From contig CALQCC020000010.1 of the NCBI GenBank assembly GCA_943328975.2, forward strand, positions 1-64,000: a DNA stretch of 64,000 nt, read 5' to 3'. A program made the position numbers and the translations under genes. How positions within the stretch are numbered: the stretch's first letter is position 1; each line of letters begins with the position of its first letter. Shown here one piece after another: positions 35,560 through 43,319 of this stretch. The notes below the pieces were generated by a model that saw only the letters and a list, made by a program, of their open reading frames with translations, searched no databases and had not been told where the DNA came from. Source of the stretch: Bordetella parapertussis. GTDB taxonomy: Bacteria; Acidobacteriota; Terriglobia; Bryobacterales; Bryobacteraceae.

Positions 35560-35585
35560 AGTTTACTGCGTTCGTGCCGTAAACT
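35560..35585. promoter_or_regulatory. Mirror-image -10 boxes, AGTTTAC-N12-GTAAACT
   Basis: A perfect 7-bp inverted repeat with 12 bp between arms. Each arm contains TAAACT pointing outward: on the minus strand 7 nt before the cupin ATG, on the plus strand 6 nt before the ATG of the membrane protein. Both genes lack a ribosome-binding site. It could be two leaderless -10 elements, a single operator, or both. Confidence 0.4.
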
Positions 35586-35591
35586 GAAAGT

Positions 35592-36074
35592 ATGTCCAAG
35601 CCTCGCTCACCGAACATGTGGGGCCTTGTTGCGCTCACGTATGGTCTTGTTATCGGGACCACGTTGCTCGCTGTGGCGTCGTACTACTATTTCCGTTCGG
35701 AAGTCCGCCCCGGAGATTCCGCTGATGCAAATCCTATGCGCCGTTTGCTGGTGGGCTCCGTGTGGGTTCCTGTTTATGAGGGCGCTACTTTTGTTGAGCC
35801 ACTTACGACAAAAGAGAATGCCGTCACCACGGGTTCGATCAAATTCCACACCAAAGACCCGGCAGGGACCGTGCTGGCCTTCTACAAGGATTCGTTGAAA
35901 GAGGGCGGCTTCGTAACGATGACGACGGGCAATGCGGGCGGTACGGTGCAGGCTGTGCGGCGGGCAGGCAAGACGAACGTGACGGTGTCTGTTACTTCCT
36001 CGTCTGAAAACACAACGGGCGAGATCCGTACATTGAACCACGAAGAGCCCAAGCAGACCTCGCCCGTTCAGTAG
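35592..36074 (+). CDS. Membrane-anchored protein of unknown function
   Basis: A 160-residue protein with one transmembrane helix near the N-terminus (about 10-34, GLVALTYGLVIGTTLLAVASYYYF) and a soluble C-terminal domain: VPVYEGATFVEPLT, FHTKDPAGTVLAFYKDSLKEGGF. The latter resembles small extracytoplasmic domains seen in several secreted proteins, though I do not assign a family. It ends 4 bp before the stop of the opposite peroxiredoxin gene. The ATG is leaderless-like. Confidence 0.65.
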   Translation: MSKPRSPNMWGLVALTYGLVIGTTLLAVASYYYFRSEVRPGDSADANPMRRLLVGSVWVPVYEGATFVEPLTTKENAVTTGSIKFHTKDPAGTVLAFYKDSLKEGGFVTMTTGNAGGTVQAVRRAGKTNVTVSVTSSSENTTGEIRTLNHEEPKQTSPVQ

Positions 36075-36078
36075 CTGC

Positions 36079-36738
36079 TTAGTTCGGTTGTTTTACCAGG
36101 CGGAGGTACGGCTTCACCGTCTTCCAACCTTCCGGATACTTCTCTTTCGCCATGTCATCGGTCACCGCGGGCACGATGATAACGTCGTTGCCCGGCTTCC
36201 AATTTACCGGCGTTGCCACCTGATGCTTCGCGGTCAGCTGCATCGAATCCAGCACGCGCAAGACTTCATCGAAGTTGCGGCCGGTGGTCATCGGATAGAT
36301 TAGCATCAGCTTGATCTTCTTGTCCGGACCCACCACAAACACAGTTCGGACCGTCGCGTTGTTTGCCGCGGTGCGGCCTTCGGAAGTCTCGCCGGAGTCG
36401 GCCGGCAGCATGTCATAAAGCTTCGCGACCTTCAATTCGGGGTCGCCGATCATCGGGAAGTTGACCTTGTGGCCTTGCGTCTCTTCGATGTCCGCAGCCC
36501 ACTTGCCGTGGTTCGTCACCGGATCCACGCTGAGTCCGATGATCTTGCAGCTGCGCTTCTTGAATTCCGGTTCCAGGCCCGCCATGTAGCCCAGTTCGGT
36601 GGTGCAGACCGGCGTGAAATCCTTCGGGTGAGAGAAAAGGATGGCCCAGCCATCGCCGATCCATTCGTGGAAATCGATCGTTCCCTGCGTCGTCTCGGCC
36701 GTGAAATTCGGGGCCGTATCGTTAATGCGTAGTGACAT
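36079..36738 (-). CDS. 1-Cys peroxiredoxin (Prx6 type)
   Basis: Reduces hydrogen peroxide and organic or lipid hydroperoxides. The 219-residue length and the motif FTPVCTTELG with the single peroxidatic Cys (C45) match the Prx6/AhpC-related 1-Cys subgroup; no resolving Cys is present in the expected position. The C-terminal part has the GNDVIIVPAVTDDMAKEKYPEGWK region typical of that subgroup. The start was placed at ATG 36738 after AAGGAG; the long upstream frame lies over the nitroreductase gene. It diverges from that gene. Confidence 0.93.
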   Translation of the reverse strand: MSLRINDTAPNFTAETTQGTIDFHEWIGDGWAILFSHPKDFTPVCTTELGYMAGLEPEFKKRSCKIIGLSVDPVTNHGKWAADIEETQGHKVNFPMIGDPELKVAKLYDMLPADSGETSEGRTAANNATVRTVFVVGPDKKIKLMLIYPMTTGRNFDEVLRVLDSMQLTAKHQVATPVNWKPGNDVIIVPAVTDDMAKEKYPEGWKTVKPYLRLVKQPN

Positions 36739-36781
36739 CTTTGCTCCTTGTTGCCCATTATGCCACGTGCCGTAGAACCCG

Positions 36782-36787
36782 TATAAT
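36782..36787 (+). promoter_or_regulatory. TATAAT -10 box of the nitroreductase gene
   Basis: A consensus TATAAT ends 6 nt before the GTG start codon at 36794, so the usual start point of transcription would be the G of GTG. No -35 match is evident at 16-18 bp spacing. There is no ribosome-binding site, so a leaderless mRNA is likely. Confidence 0.55.
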
Positions 36788-36793
36788 GAGACG

Positions 36794-37390
36794 GTGTTTG
36801 AACGCCCCGCACCTACCGACCACGAAATTCTAGAGTTGCTTGCTCGCCGCTGGAGCACCCGAGCCTTCACCGGCCAATCCATCGAGCCGGAGACGTTGCG
36901 ATGCCTGTTCGAAGCCGCGCGCTGGGCGCCTTCGAGCGGCAACGGCCAACCATGGAGCTTTCTCGTCGCTCGCAAGGAAGACTCTATCGAGTTTGAAAGA
37001 CTCGCGAGCGTTCTGAGTCCTGGTAACGCCTGGGCTAAAGAGGCGGCCGTGCTGGCGATCTCTATGGCTTCGCTCGATCGCGCTCCCGGGAAACCCAATG
37101 GACATGCCTGGCACGACGTCGGCCTCGCGTGCGAAAATCTGGCGTTGCAGGGAACCGCACTCGGGTTATCGGTCCACATGATGGGCGGGTTCAGTGCAGA
37201 GAAAGCCCGTGAAGTTTTCGAGATTCCAGAGCGTTGGGCCCCCGTTGCCGCCATCGCCATCGGTTATCCGGCGGACCCCAACACCCTATCCGAAGAGCTG
37301 CGTGCGAAAGATCTGACCCCGCGCCAACGCAAGCCCATTCGTGAGTTTGTATTCGCCGGCAAATGGGGACAACCAGGAGGATTGGACTAA
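36794..37390 (+). CDS. Nitroreductase-family FMN enzyme
   Basis: A 198-residue homodimeric FMN oxidoreductase of the NfsB/FRase-like family. The FMN-binding N-terminal motif LLARRWSTRAFTGQ and the APSSGNGQPWSF loop are typical, as is GLACENLALQGTALGLSVHMMGG. Native substrates are usually unknown; nitroaromatics, quinones or dehydration of small metabolites are possible. The start is GTG 36794. It overlaps the aldo/keto reductase gene in TAATG, so the two are co-expressed. Confidence 0.9.
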   Translation: MFERPAPTDHEILELLARRWSTRAFTGQSIEPETLRCLFEAARWAPSSGNGQPWSFLVARKEDSIEFERLASVLSPGNAWAKEAAVLAISMASLDRAPGKPNGHAWHDVGLACENLALQGTALGLSVHMMGGFSAEKAREVFEIPERWAPVAAIAIGYPADPNTLSEELRAKDLTPRQRKPIREFVFAGKWGQPGGLD

Positions 37391-38292
37391 TGGAACACCG
37401 CAAGATTGGATCGCTCAGCGTTTCTCTCGTTGGTATTGGATGTAACAACTTCGGTTGGCGGATAGACGCCGCAGCGACGCAATCCGTCGTGGACGCCGCA
37501 CTCGACGCGGGCATCAATTTCTTCGACACCGCGGATATGTATGGGACCGGCCAGAGTGAGGAGTTCCTCGGTAAGGCTCTCAAGGGCCGTCGCGACAAAG
37601 CCATCATCGCCACCAAGTTCGGCTTAAAGATGGGTGATGGCATGGAGGGCGCGCGCCCTGCCTACATTCGTCAAGCTCTCGATGCGAGCCTGCTCCGTTT
37701 GGGCGTGGATGTCATCGACCTCTATCAAATCCATCGCCCTGACGACAAAACTCCCATTGCCGATACTATGGAAGCGCTGAACGATGCGGTAAAGGCAGGG
37801 AAAGTCCGCGAAATCGGTTGCTCCAATTTCACAGCCGAACAAATGCGCGCCGCCCACACGACGCATGGACCCAAGTATTTCGCCAGCGTTCAGAACGAAT
37901 ACAGCATCATCAATCGCGAACCGGAAGTCGAAGTCCTGCCCGAATGCGCCCGCACCGGCGTCGGATTCCTGCCCTACTTCCCGCTCGCCAACGGCTTGCT
38001 CACAGGCAAGTATCGCAAGGGCGCCCCGCTACCCGAAGGCAGCCGAGCAAAAGATGGCTTCGGCCCCAAAGTCTTCACCGAAGTAAACCTGGCCCGAGTC
38101 GAAGCCCTAGCCGTGTTCGCCGAATTGCAGGGCCACACGTTGCTGGAACTTGCCTTCTCCTGGCTTGCTGCTCACACGGAAGTGTCCAGCGTCATCGCCG
38201 GAGCTAAGACCCCTGAGCAAGTCCGCGCCAACGCGACCGCAGCCTCGTGGAAACTTACCGAAGCCGATCAGGCTTTCGTGCGCGCGATATAA
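37390..38292 (+). CDS. Aldo/keto reductase
   Basis: A 300-residue NADPH-dependent oxidoreductase of the (beta/alpha)8 barrel AKR superfamily. Catalytic residues seen are D46, Y51 (DMYGTGQSE) and K76 (ATKFG), plus the His in LYQIHRPDD. EIGCSNFTAEQM is the conserved GxSN strand. The start is ATG 37390, shared with the nitroreductase stop codon and preceded by GGAGG. Substrate is unknown. The last 25 bp overlap the convergent DUF885 gene. Confidence 0.92.
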   Translation: MEHRKIGSLSVSLVGIGCNNFGWRIDAAATQSVVDAALDAGINFFDTADMYGTGQSEEFLGKALKGRRDKAIIATKFGLKMGDGMEGARPAYIRQALDASLLRLGVDVIDLYQIHRPDDKTPIADTMEALNDAVKAGKVREIGCSNFTAEQMRAAHTTHGPKYFASVQNEYSIINREPEVEVLPECARTGVGFLPYFPLANGLLTGKYRKGAPLPEGSRAKDGFGPKVFTEVNLARVEALAVFAELQGHTLLELAFSWLAAHTEVSSVIAGAKTPEQVRANATAASWKLTEADQAFVRAI

Positions 38293-40031
38293 GCGTCCAC
38301 CTGACGCTCCAGAATATTGAGCGGCACGGAGCCTGTCTTCAGCACCACGTTGTGATACTCGCGCAACGAAAACTTCGGGCCCAGAGCCTTTTGCGCTTTG
38401 TCCCGAAGTTCCAGGATCTTCAGCTCGCCGATCATGTAGGAACAGGCTTGGCCCGGATACACGACGTAGCGCTCGACTTCGCTCGCCTCGATCCCGTAGT
38501 CGATCCCCTGCTGTCGTGTCCAGCGCTTTGCGTGCAGTCCGGTATCCACTACCAACCGTCGTGCGCGCCACAGTTCATATTCCAACTGTCCGAGTTGGCC
38601 CTCAATATCGCCTTCGTACCAGCCCGATTCCGCTGCCAGTCGTTCTGCGTACAGTGCCCAGCCTTCGGTGATCGCCGACAATCCGCCGAACGCCCGCAGT
38701 TGCATGAAGCGCGGCAGCTCCTTGTTTTCGATCTGGAGCGCCAGGTGGAAGTGATGTCCCGGTACGGCCTCGTGATATACCACGCTGCGCACGCCGAATT
38801 TCGTCATCCACTCAATGCGTCTGGGAAACTGAAACACCCCTGGCCGCGATCCGTCGGGAGCCGGAGTGTTGTAGTTTGCCGCCGCATTCGCTTCGCGAAA
38901 CGTCGGGAAGGGCCGAGCTTCAATAGGGGCCTTCGGTCGCAGGTCAAACAGCAGTGCCGACCGTCGCTCCGCATCGCGAAGGATGCCTTCGATATCGCGC
39001 ATGACCTGCTCGCGACTGGCCTCGGAGGTCGGATTCGGATACTGCATGTCGAGCTTCAACTTCGCGATGCGTTCTTTGACCGATCCTTCATTGCGTCCCA
39101 GGCGCTTTAGGAGTGCGTCCATTTGCGCTTCAATCTCGCCGACGCGCTTGAGCCCGATTTCGTGAATTTGTTCCGCGGTCAGATCGGTTGTCGTGAAGCG
39201 CTTCAGAAAATACGTGTATGCCGCAGGGCCGCCTTTTAGCCGCCACAGTCCCGCATCGTCGGTGGAGCGCGGTAGTTGCGTTTCCAGCGTCGCAATGGCT
39301 TTCTTCCACGCGGGATAGATCTGCGTGGCGACGATCCGTTCCGCCTCTGCCTGCAGTTGTTCGCGTTTGGGCGCCGGAATCTCCGCGATCCCCGTCATCT
39401 TTTCCACCAAGGTTGTTACGAACGGGTTCCGCGCGGGAGTGCCATCGACGAAGCCCTGCATCTGCCTCAAGGTTGCCTGCAGAATGAAGCGCGGAGGGAT
39501 CGTGCCTTTCGCCGCCAGCCTGCGCGATTCTGCAATCGCCTCTTCCGTGCGCGCGCCTACTTGTCCCAGTGCCGCCACGTAGTTTTCGGCGTCGCGTAGT
39601 TTCGTCAGCGAACGCCCAACCGTGAAGTGCTCCAATATGCCGACGTTCCAGCCGTTCATTTGCTCGAACGGGAACCAATAGTCGAGATACGGCTCTTCCG
39701 CCGCCGCGATGTCGAGCTGCCAGTCCATCACGTCCGCGGACAACGCCTGTGTCGGCGTCATCGCGGTGCGATCGAAGGCGCGTAGTTGCTTGAGTCCCTT
39801 GCGGGCCAGCGCAACTCGCTTGCGAGCTTCCGCTGCCGTCGGCGGAGCTAAGCGGCGCTCCAGCTTATCTTGCCCCTCGCCGGCAAAATAGTGGTTCTCG
39901 GTCGCGGACGCGGGATCGTTGTGCATCCATTCGTCCGTGAATTCCTGGAAGAATTCTTCAATGCCGCGCGGCTTAGTCTGCCCGAGCGCAATTCCTGCTC
40001 CCGCCACAAGGCAGAACGTTCTCCGCTGCAT
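38268..40031 (-). CDS. DUF885-family protein, probable metal-dependent peptidase
   Basis: A 587-residue protein with an export signal (MQRRTFCLVAGAGIALGQ, including RR). DUF885 proteins resemble zinc peptidases: the motif H420-E421-AVPGHHFHLALQ carries an HExxxH-type site, and TEGWALYAERLAAE follows as expected for the third ligand. ATG 40031 follows AGGAGG. It is the last gene of a run behind the CoA-transferase subunits. Catalytic activity of the family is poorly documented, so the peptidase role is inference. Confidence 0.85.
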   Translation of the reverse strand: MQRRTFCLVAGAGIALGQTKPRGIEEFFQEFTDEWMHNDPASATENHYFAGEGQDKLERRLAPPTAAEARKRVALARKGLKQLRAFDRTAMTPTQALSADVMDWQLDIAAAEEPYLDYWFPFEQMNGWNVGILEHFTVGRSLTKLRDAENYVAALGQVGARTEEAIAESRRLAAKGTIPPRFILQATLRQMQGFVDGTPARNPFVTTLVEKMTGIAEIPAPKREQLQAEAERIVATQIYPAWKKAIATLETQLPRSTDDAGLWRLKGGPAAYTYFLKRFTTTDLTAEQIHEIGLKRVGEIEAQMDALLKRLGRNEGSVKERIAKLKLDMQYPNPTSEASREQVMRDIEGILRDAERRSALLFDLRPKAPIEARPFPTFREANAAANYNTPAPDGSRPGVFQFPRRIEWMTKFGVRSVVYHEAVPGHHFHLALQIENKELPRFMQLRAFGGLSAITEGWALYAERLAAESGWYEGDIEGQLGQLEYELWRARRLVVDTGLHAKRWTRQQGIDYGIEASEVERYVVYPGQACSYMIGELKILELRDKAQKALGPKFSLREYHNVVLKTGSVPLNILERQVDAYIARTKA

Positions 40032-40039
40032 AAAGCCTC

Positions 40040-40819
40040 CTATTGTTGTCCTGCGTGTGCCTTCGCCGTGCGTTCGTTCAAATCGCGCAATACGTGCAAC
40101 TCGCGTTCGGTAGGCTCCGGCGTCGTATCTACCGTTGAGGCGACCTTCAGAGGCCAACCCGTTTCAGCCACCACTTGCTCAACTGTAATGCCCGCATGCA
40201 CGCTTGTGAGCGTCAACTCTTTGGTGACTGGATCCGGCGTCAAGATCCCGAGATCCGTGATCACCGCAGTCGGTCCTCTGCCCGGCAGGTTCAACTTCGC
40301 GCGGCTATCGCCACCTTCGAAGTGGCCTCCCGACGTCATGAAATCGAGCTTCTCTACGAACGCGCGCTTGTTGTGCCGCAGGGTGATCAAGACTTCGCCG
40401 CAATTTCCCGCGATTTCCTGCGCGCCACCGGAACCAGGCAGACGAACCTTCGGACGCTTGTACGTCCCGCCAATCACGGTGCTGTTGATGTTCGCGTACT
40501 TGTCGATCTGCGCCGCGCCCAGGAAGCCGAGCGCAATCCGCCCGCCCTGCAACCAATAGGCAAACATTTCCGGGATCGAAACTACCGCGTCCGCTGTCTC
40601 CGACAACTCGCCGTCGCCAATCGAAAGCGGCAACACCGTCGGCTTCGCGCCAATCGTGCCGGACTCGTAAATCAAAATCGTATCGGGTGCGTGCGTCTGC
40701 TTTGCCAGATTTGCCGCCGCGCTGGGCAGCCCGATTCCTACGAACAGCGGCGCTCCGTTGCGAATCTTGCGCGCCGCGGCGATGGTCATCATTTCGTCCG
40801 AGGTGTATTGGAGTTCCAT
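40040..40819 (-). CDS. CoA-transferase, subunit B
   Basis: The beta subunit (259 aa) of a family I heteromeric CoA-transferase. The sequence IYESGTIGAKP contains the glutamate (ESG) expected to form the acyl-glutamyl intermediate, and LGAAQIDKYANINST and GSGGAQEIA are family signatures. The start, ATG 40819, lies immediately after the subunit A stop (1-bp gap). Likely substrates are 3-oxoacids from aromatic or fatty acid catabolism (3-oxoadipate- or glutaconate-like), but the exact acid is unknown. Confidence 0.88.
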   Translation of the reverse strand: MELQYTSDEMMTIAAARKIRNGAPLFVGIGLPSAAANLAKQTHAPDTILIYESGTIGAKPTVLPLSIGDGELSETADAVVSIPEMFAYWLQGGRIALGFLGAAQIDKYANINSTVIGGTYKRPKVRLPGSGGAQEIAGNCGEVLITLRHNKRAFVEKLDFMTSGGHFEGGDSRAKLNLPGRGPTAVITDLGILTPDPVTKELTLTSVHAGITVEQVVAETGWPLKVASTVDTTPEPTERELHVLRDLNERTAKAHAGQQ

Positions 40820-40820
40820 G

Positions 40821-41750
40821 CTACTTGGCCTCCTGGGTTTGGCCAAGGACGGATTTGCCAGAAAGGCTAAGTTTGAACTCGGCGAAGTCTTTCGTGCCCC
40901 GGATATGTTTGTCCATCCACGCAAGGAAGGTCTCGCGATCCTTGGAAATGTCATCCCACTTCTTGTAGAACGCGTTGTTGCGGGGATAGTAGCCCTGCGC
41001 GTAGGACGGGAACGCGCCGCCCTTCACTTCGCAGACCGACCCTACCACCCAATACGGCAGCACCACTGAATTCGGCGGTGCCTGCAGGTCGTCTACAATT
41101 TCTTCCACCGTCACGATGCTGCGCTTGGCGGCTAGCACCGCTTCCTTCTGCACGCCGACCACGCCCCACATCAAGACGTTCCCCTTGCGATCGGCCTTCT
41201 GCGCGTGGATGACTGTGACATCGGGCCGATGCGCGGGAACTGCGGCCAGTTTCTCGCCGGTGAACGGGCAGTCGATGAACTTGATGCGGTCGTTGTACTT
41301 CGTCAGGTCCGTGCCGATGTAGCCGCGCAACAACCCAAACGGAAGATTTGAAGCCCCGGCTGCGTACATCGCTGCCATACCGGCGTGGGCGTGCTCCTCG
41401 ACTTCGATGGGCAGCGGCCAGTCTTTCTCCACTGCGTCGCGCAAACGATGCAACGATCCGACTCCCGGATTGCCGCCCCACGAGAAGATGATCTTCTTCA
41501 CACACCCCGCGCCGATCAACATGTCGTAGATAACGTCGGGTGTCATGCGGATGACGGTCAGGTCGCGTTTGGCCTGCCGCACAATTTCGTGTCCCGCAGC
41601 GTAGGGGATCAAGTGCGTGAATCCTTCGAGCGCCACGACGTCGCCGTCATGGATCGTGTCCCGGATTGCATCGGAGAGGGAAGTTATGAGTGCCAAGAAA
41701 CTATTTTGCCACGGACGCACTCCAAGTTCCTGCCCTGTCACCATCGCCAC
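40821..41750 (-). CDS. CoA-transferase, subunit A
   Basis: The alpha subunit (up to 309 aa) pairing with the following gene. It has the glycine-rich CoA-binding part GDVVALEGFTHLIPYAAGHEIVRQ, the HAGMAAMYAAGASNLPFG loop and HAQKADRKGNVLMWG, typical of the glutaconate/3-oxoadipate CoA-transferase superfamily. The first about 20 residues do not look conserved, and no good ribosome-binding site precedes ATG 41750, so the real start may be a little downstream. It diverges from a TPR-protein gene. Exact substrate unknown. Confidence 0.85.
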   Translation of the reverse strand: MAMVTGQELGVRPWQNSFLALITSLSDAIRDTIHDGDVVALEGFTHLIPYAAGHEIVRQAKRDLTVIRMTPDVIYDMLIGAGCVKKIIFSWGGNPGVGSLHRLRDAVEKDWPLPIEVEEHAHAGMAAMYAAGASNLPFGLLRGYIGTDLTKYNDRIKFIDCPFTGEKLAAVPAHRPDVTVIHAQKADRKGNVLMWGVVGVQKEAVLAAKRSIVTVEEIVDDLQAPPNSVVLPYWVVGSVCEVKGGAFPSYAQGYYPRNNAFYKKWDDISKDRETFLAWMDKHIRGTKDFAEFKLSLSGKSVLGQTQEAK

Positions 41751-41778
41751 GTCGGTAAGTAGGCGCGGTTCTCGTTGG

Positions 41779-41784
41779 TATAAT
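41779..41784 (+). promoter_or_regulatory. TATAAT -10 box of TPR gene 1
   Basis: Consensus TATAAT ends 9 nt before ATG 41794, leaving a predicted 5' leader of about 3 nt. No -35 match or ribosome-binding site is seen. Confidence 0.5.
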
Positions 41785-41793
41785 CTCCGTTAC

Positions 41794-42597
41794 ATGGGCA
41801 GCGACTCCATCATCGGCAGATTGCGCAAGATCTTAGAGAAGCCACCGGTCCCGTCCCATATGCAACAACCGGGCTACAGTGTGGAAGTTCCGTGGCACAC
41901 GCGTTTGTGGAACTCGCTCCGACCGCCCTCGGCCGTGCCTACCGAAGGCGCGCCGATGAACGCCTCTCAGCGGCGCATGTTGAAGATCACGGCGGCCATC
42001 GTGCTTCCCTTGCTGGTGATCGGATGGACGATTGACTATGTCTCCAAAGCTCCCCAGCGCGCTCAGACAGCCTTTGAAGACGGCATGCGGCTGCTGGGCC
42101 CCGGCAATTTTGCGGGTGCTGTTGAGAAATTCACTGCATCGATTGCTGCTTCCGAGACTGCGGCCGCGCACCTGGAACGGGGCAATGCTTACCAGGAACT
42201 TGGGAAAGCGGAGCTAGCCCTCGCAGACTGGAGCCGCGCCATCGAACTCGACTCCGGCTTGGCGGAGGCATTCACGGCTCGTGCCACCCACTATCGCGTT
42301 AAAGGCGACGCAGCGAAGGCACTGCCAGACTTGAACCAGTCGATCCAGTTAGATCCTACGGTAGACGGTTATTTTCAGCGCGGCCAAGTCTACGCAGCCC
42401 TGGGCCAATGGAGCAAAGCCATTGAGGATTACGACCGCGCAATCCTGGAACGGCGGGAAGCGCCGTACGTCTACCTGGCGCGTTCCATTGCCCGGCGCTC
42501 TTTGGGAGACGAGGAAGGCTACCGTGAAGATCAGAAAACCGCGGCGGACCTGCAGCCCACCGGCCCACCTAAAGTGCAATTGAAAATGACCGAATAG
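41794..42597 (+). CDS. Membrane-anchored TPR protein 1
   Basis: A 267-residue protein. A cytosolic N-terminus of about 65 residues precedes one membrane helix (ITAAIVLPLLVIGWTIDYVS, about 66-85), followed by at least four tetratricopeptide repeats such as AAHLERGNAYQELGKAELAL and AYAALGQWSKAIEDYDRAI. The TPR part should be periplasmic. TPR domains usually assemble protein complexes; the partner is unknown. The ATG at 41794 was chosen because it lies just after the TATAAT box. Confidence 0.85.
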   Translation: MGSDSIIGRLRKILEKPPVPSHMQQPGYSVEVPWHTRLWNSLRPPSAVPTEGAPMNASQRRMLKITAAIVLPLLVIGWTIDYVSKAPQRAQTAFEDGMRLLGPGNFAGAVEKFTASIAASETAAAHLERGNAYQELGKAELALADWSRAIELDSGLAEAFTARATHYRVKGDAAKALPDLNQSIQLDPTVDGYFQRGQVYAALGQWSKAIEDYDRAILERREAPYVYLARSIARRSLGDEEGYREDQKTAADLQPTGPPKVQLKMTE

Positions 42598-42613
42598 GAT
42601 TCGGAGCGCTTGT

Positions 42614-42619
42614 TATAAT
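42614..42619 (+). promoter_or_regulatory. TATAAT -10 box of TPR gene 2
   Basis: Consensus TATAAT ends 7 nt before ATG 42627, so transcription would start at or one base before the start codon. The gap to the upstream gene is only 29 bp; read-through is also possible. Confidence 0.5.
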
Positions 42620-42626
42620 TTTAGAA

Positions 42627-43301
42627 ATGGCTGAACCGCTGAGTAAGGCTCCGCCTCCTCCTCTCACTGCAGAAATGCGCGCCCAGCGCGGCAAGCAAAC
42701 GCGCTTGGTCGGCGGAACGGTGAGTGTGCTTCTGATTGCGTTGGTCGTGTGGCAGGGCTACGAATATAGGGCTTCCGCTCCTGAGCGCGCGGAAGCCCGG
42801 GTTCAGGCTGGGATCAAATTGATGAGTCCAGGCCACTACGAGGAAGCCGCCGTGCAGTTTAGCGAAGCCCTCGAAACGGATCCCAATTCATGGAATGGCT
42901 ACTTGCAGCGGGGCCTTGCCAGGCAAAATATGAGTCGCCCGGATGATGCCATAGCGGATCTTCAGGCTGCCCTGCGGTTCAAGCCGGATCTGCAAGAAGC
43001 GAGAGCTGCGCTCGGGGGTATTTATGGTGACAAAGGGGATGTTCCCAGGGAAATCGAGGAGCTCACGAAGGCAATTGCACTGAAGCCGACGGTGGATGCG
43101 TATTCCCGCCGTGCCCTCGCCTATGCGGAACTTGGCCAGCACGAAGCAGCGATTGCGGACTTTACCTGGGTGATCGACACCCTCCGCGATGTGCCCTTGT
43201 TGTATTTTGGGCGCGCAAAATCCAAACGGGCGTTGGGAGATCTAGAGGGCGCGATCTCCGATGAAAAGATGGCCAAATCATTCGGCATTGGGATCAAATA
43301 A
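42627..43301 (+). CDS. Membrane-anchored TPR protein 2
   Basis: A paralogue of the preceding gene (224 aa) with the same design: a short Pro-rich cytosolic start, one membrane helix (LVGGTVSVLLIALVVWQGYEY, about 31-51) and TPR repeats (EEAAVQFSEALETDPNSWNGY, DDAIADLQAALRFKPDLQEAR, AYAELGQHEAAIADFTWVI). The duplication suggests the pair acts together, perhaps as subunits of one complex. It leads into the acyl-CoA ligase gene 18 bp downstream. Confidence 0.85.
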   Translation: MAEPLSKAPPPPLTAEMRAQRGKQTRLVGGTVSVLLIALVVWQGYEYRASAPERAEARVQAGIKLMSPGHYEEAAVQFSEALETDPNSWNGYLQRGLARQNMSRPDDAIADLQAALRFKPDLQEARAALGGIYGDKGDVPREIEELTKAIALKPTVDAYSRRALAYAELGQHEAAIADFTWVIDTLRDVPLLYFGRAKSKRALGDLEGAISDEKMAKSFGIGIK

Positions 43302-43319
43302 GATCCCGTTGGGCAAAAT

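Noticed and set aside
36739-37260. Extended start of the peroxiredoxin frame to 37260
   Set aside because: The extension runs antisense to the nitroreductase gene; ATG 36738 has AAGGAG at the right distance and begins the Prx fold.
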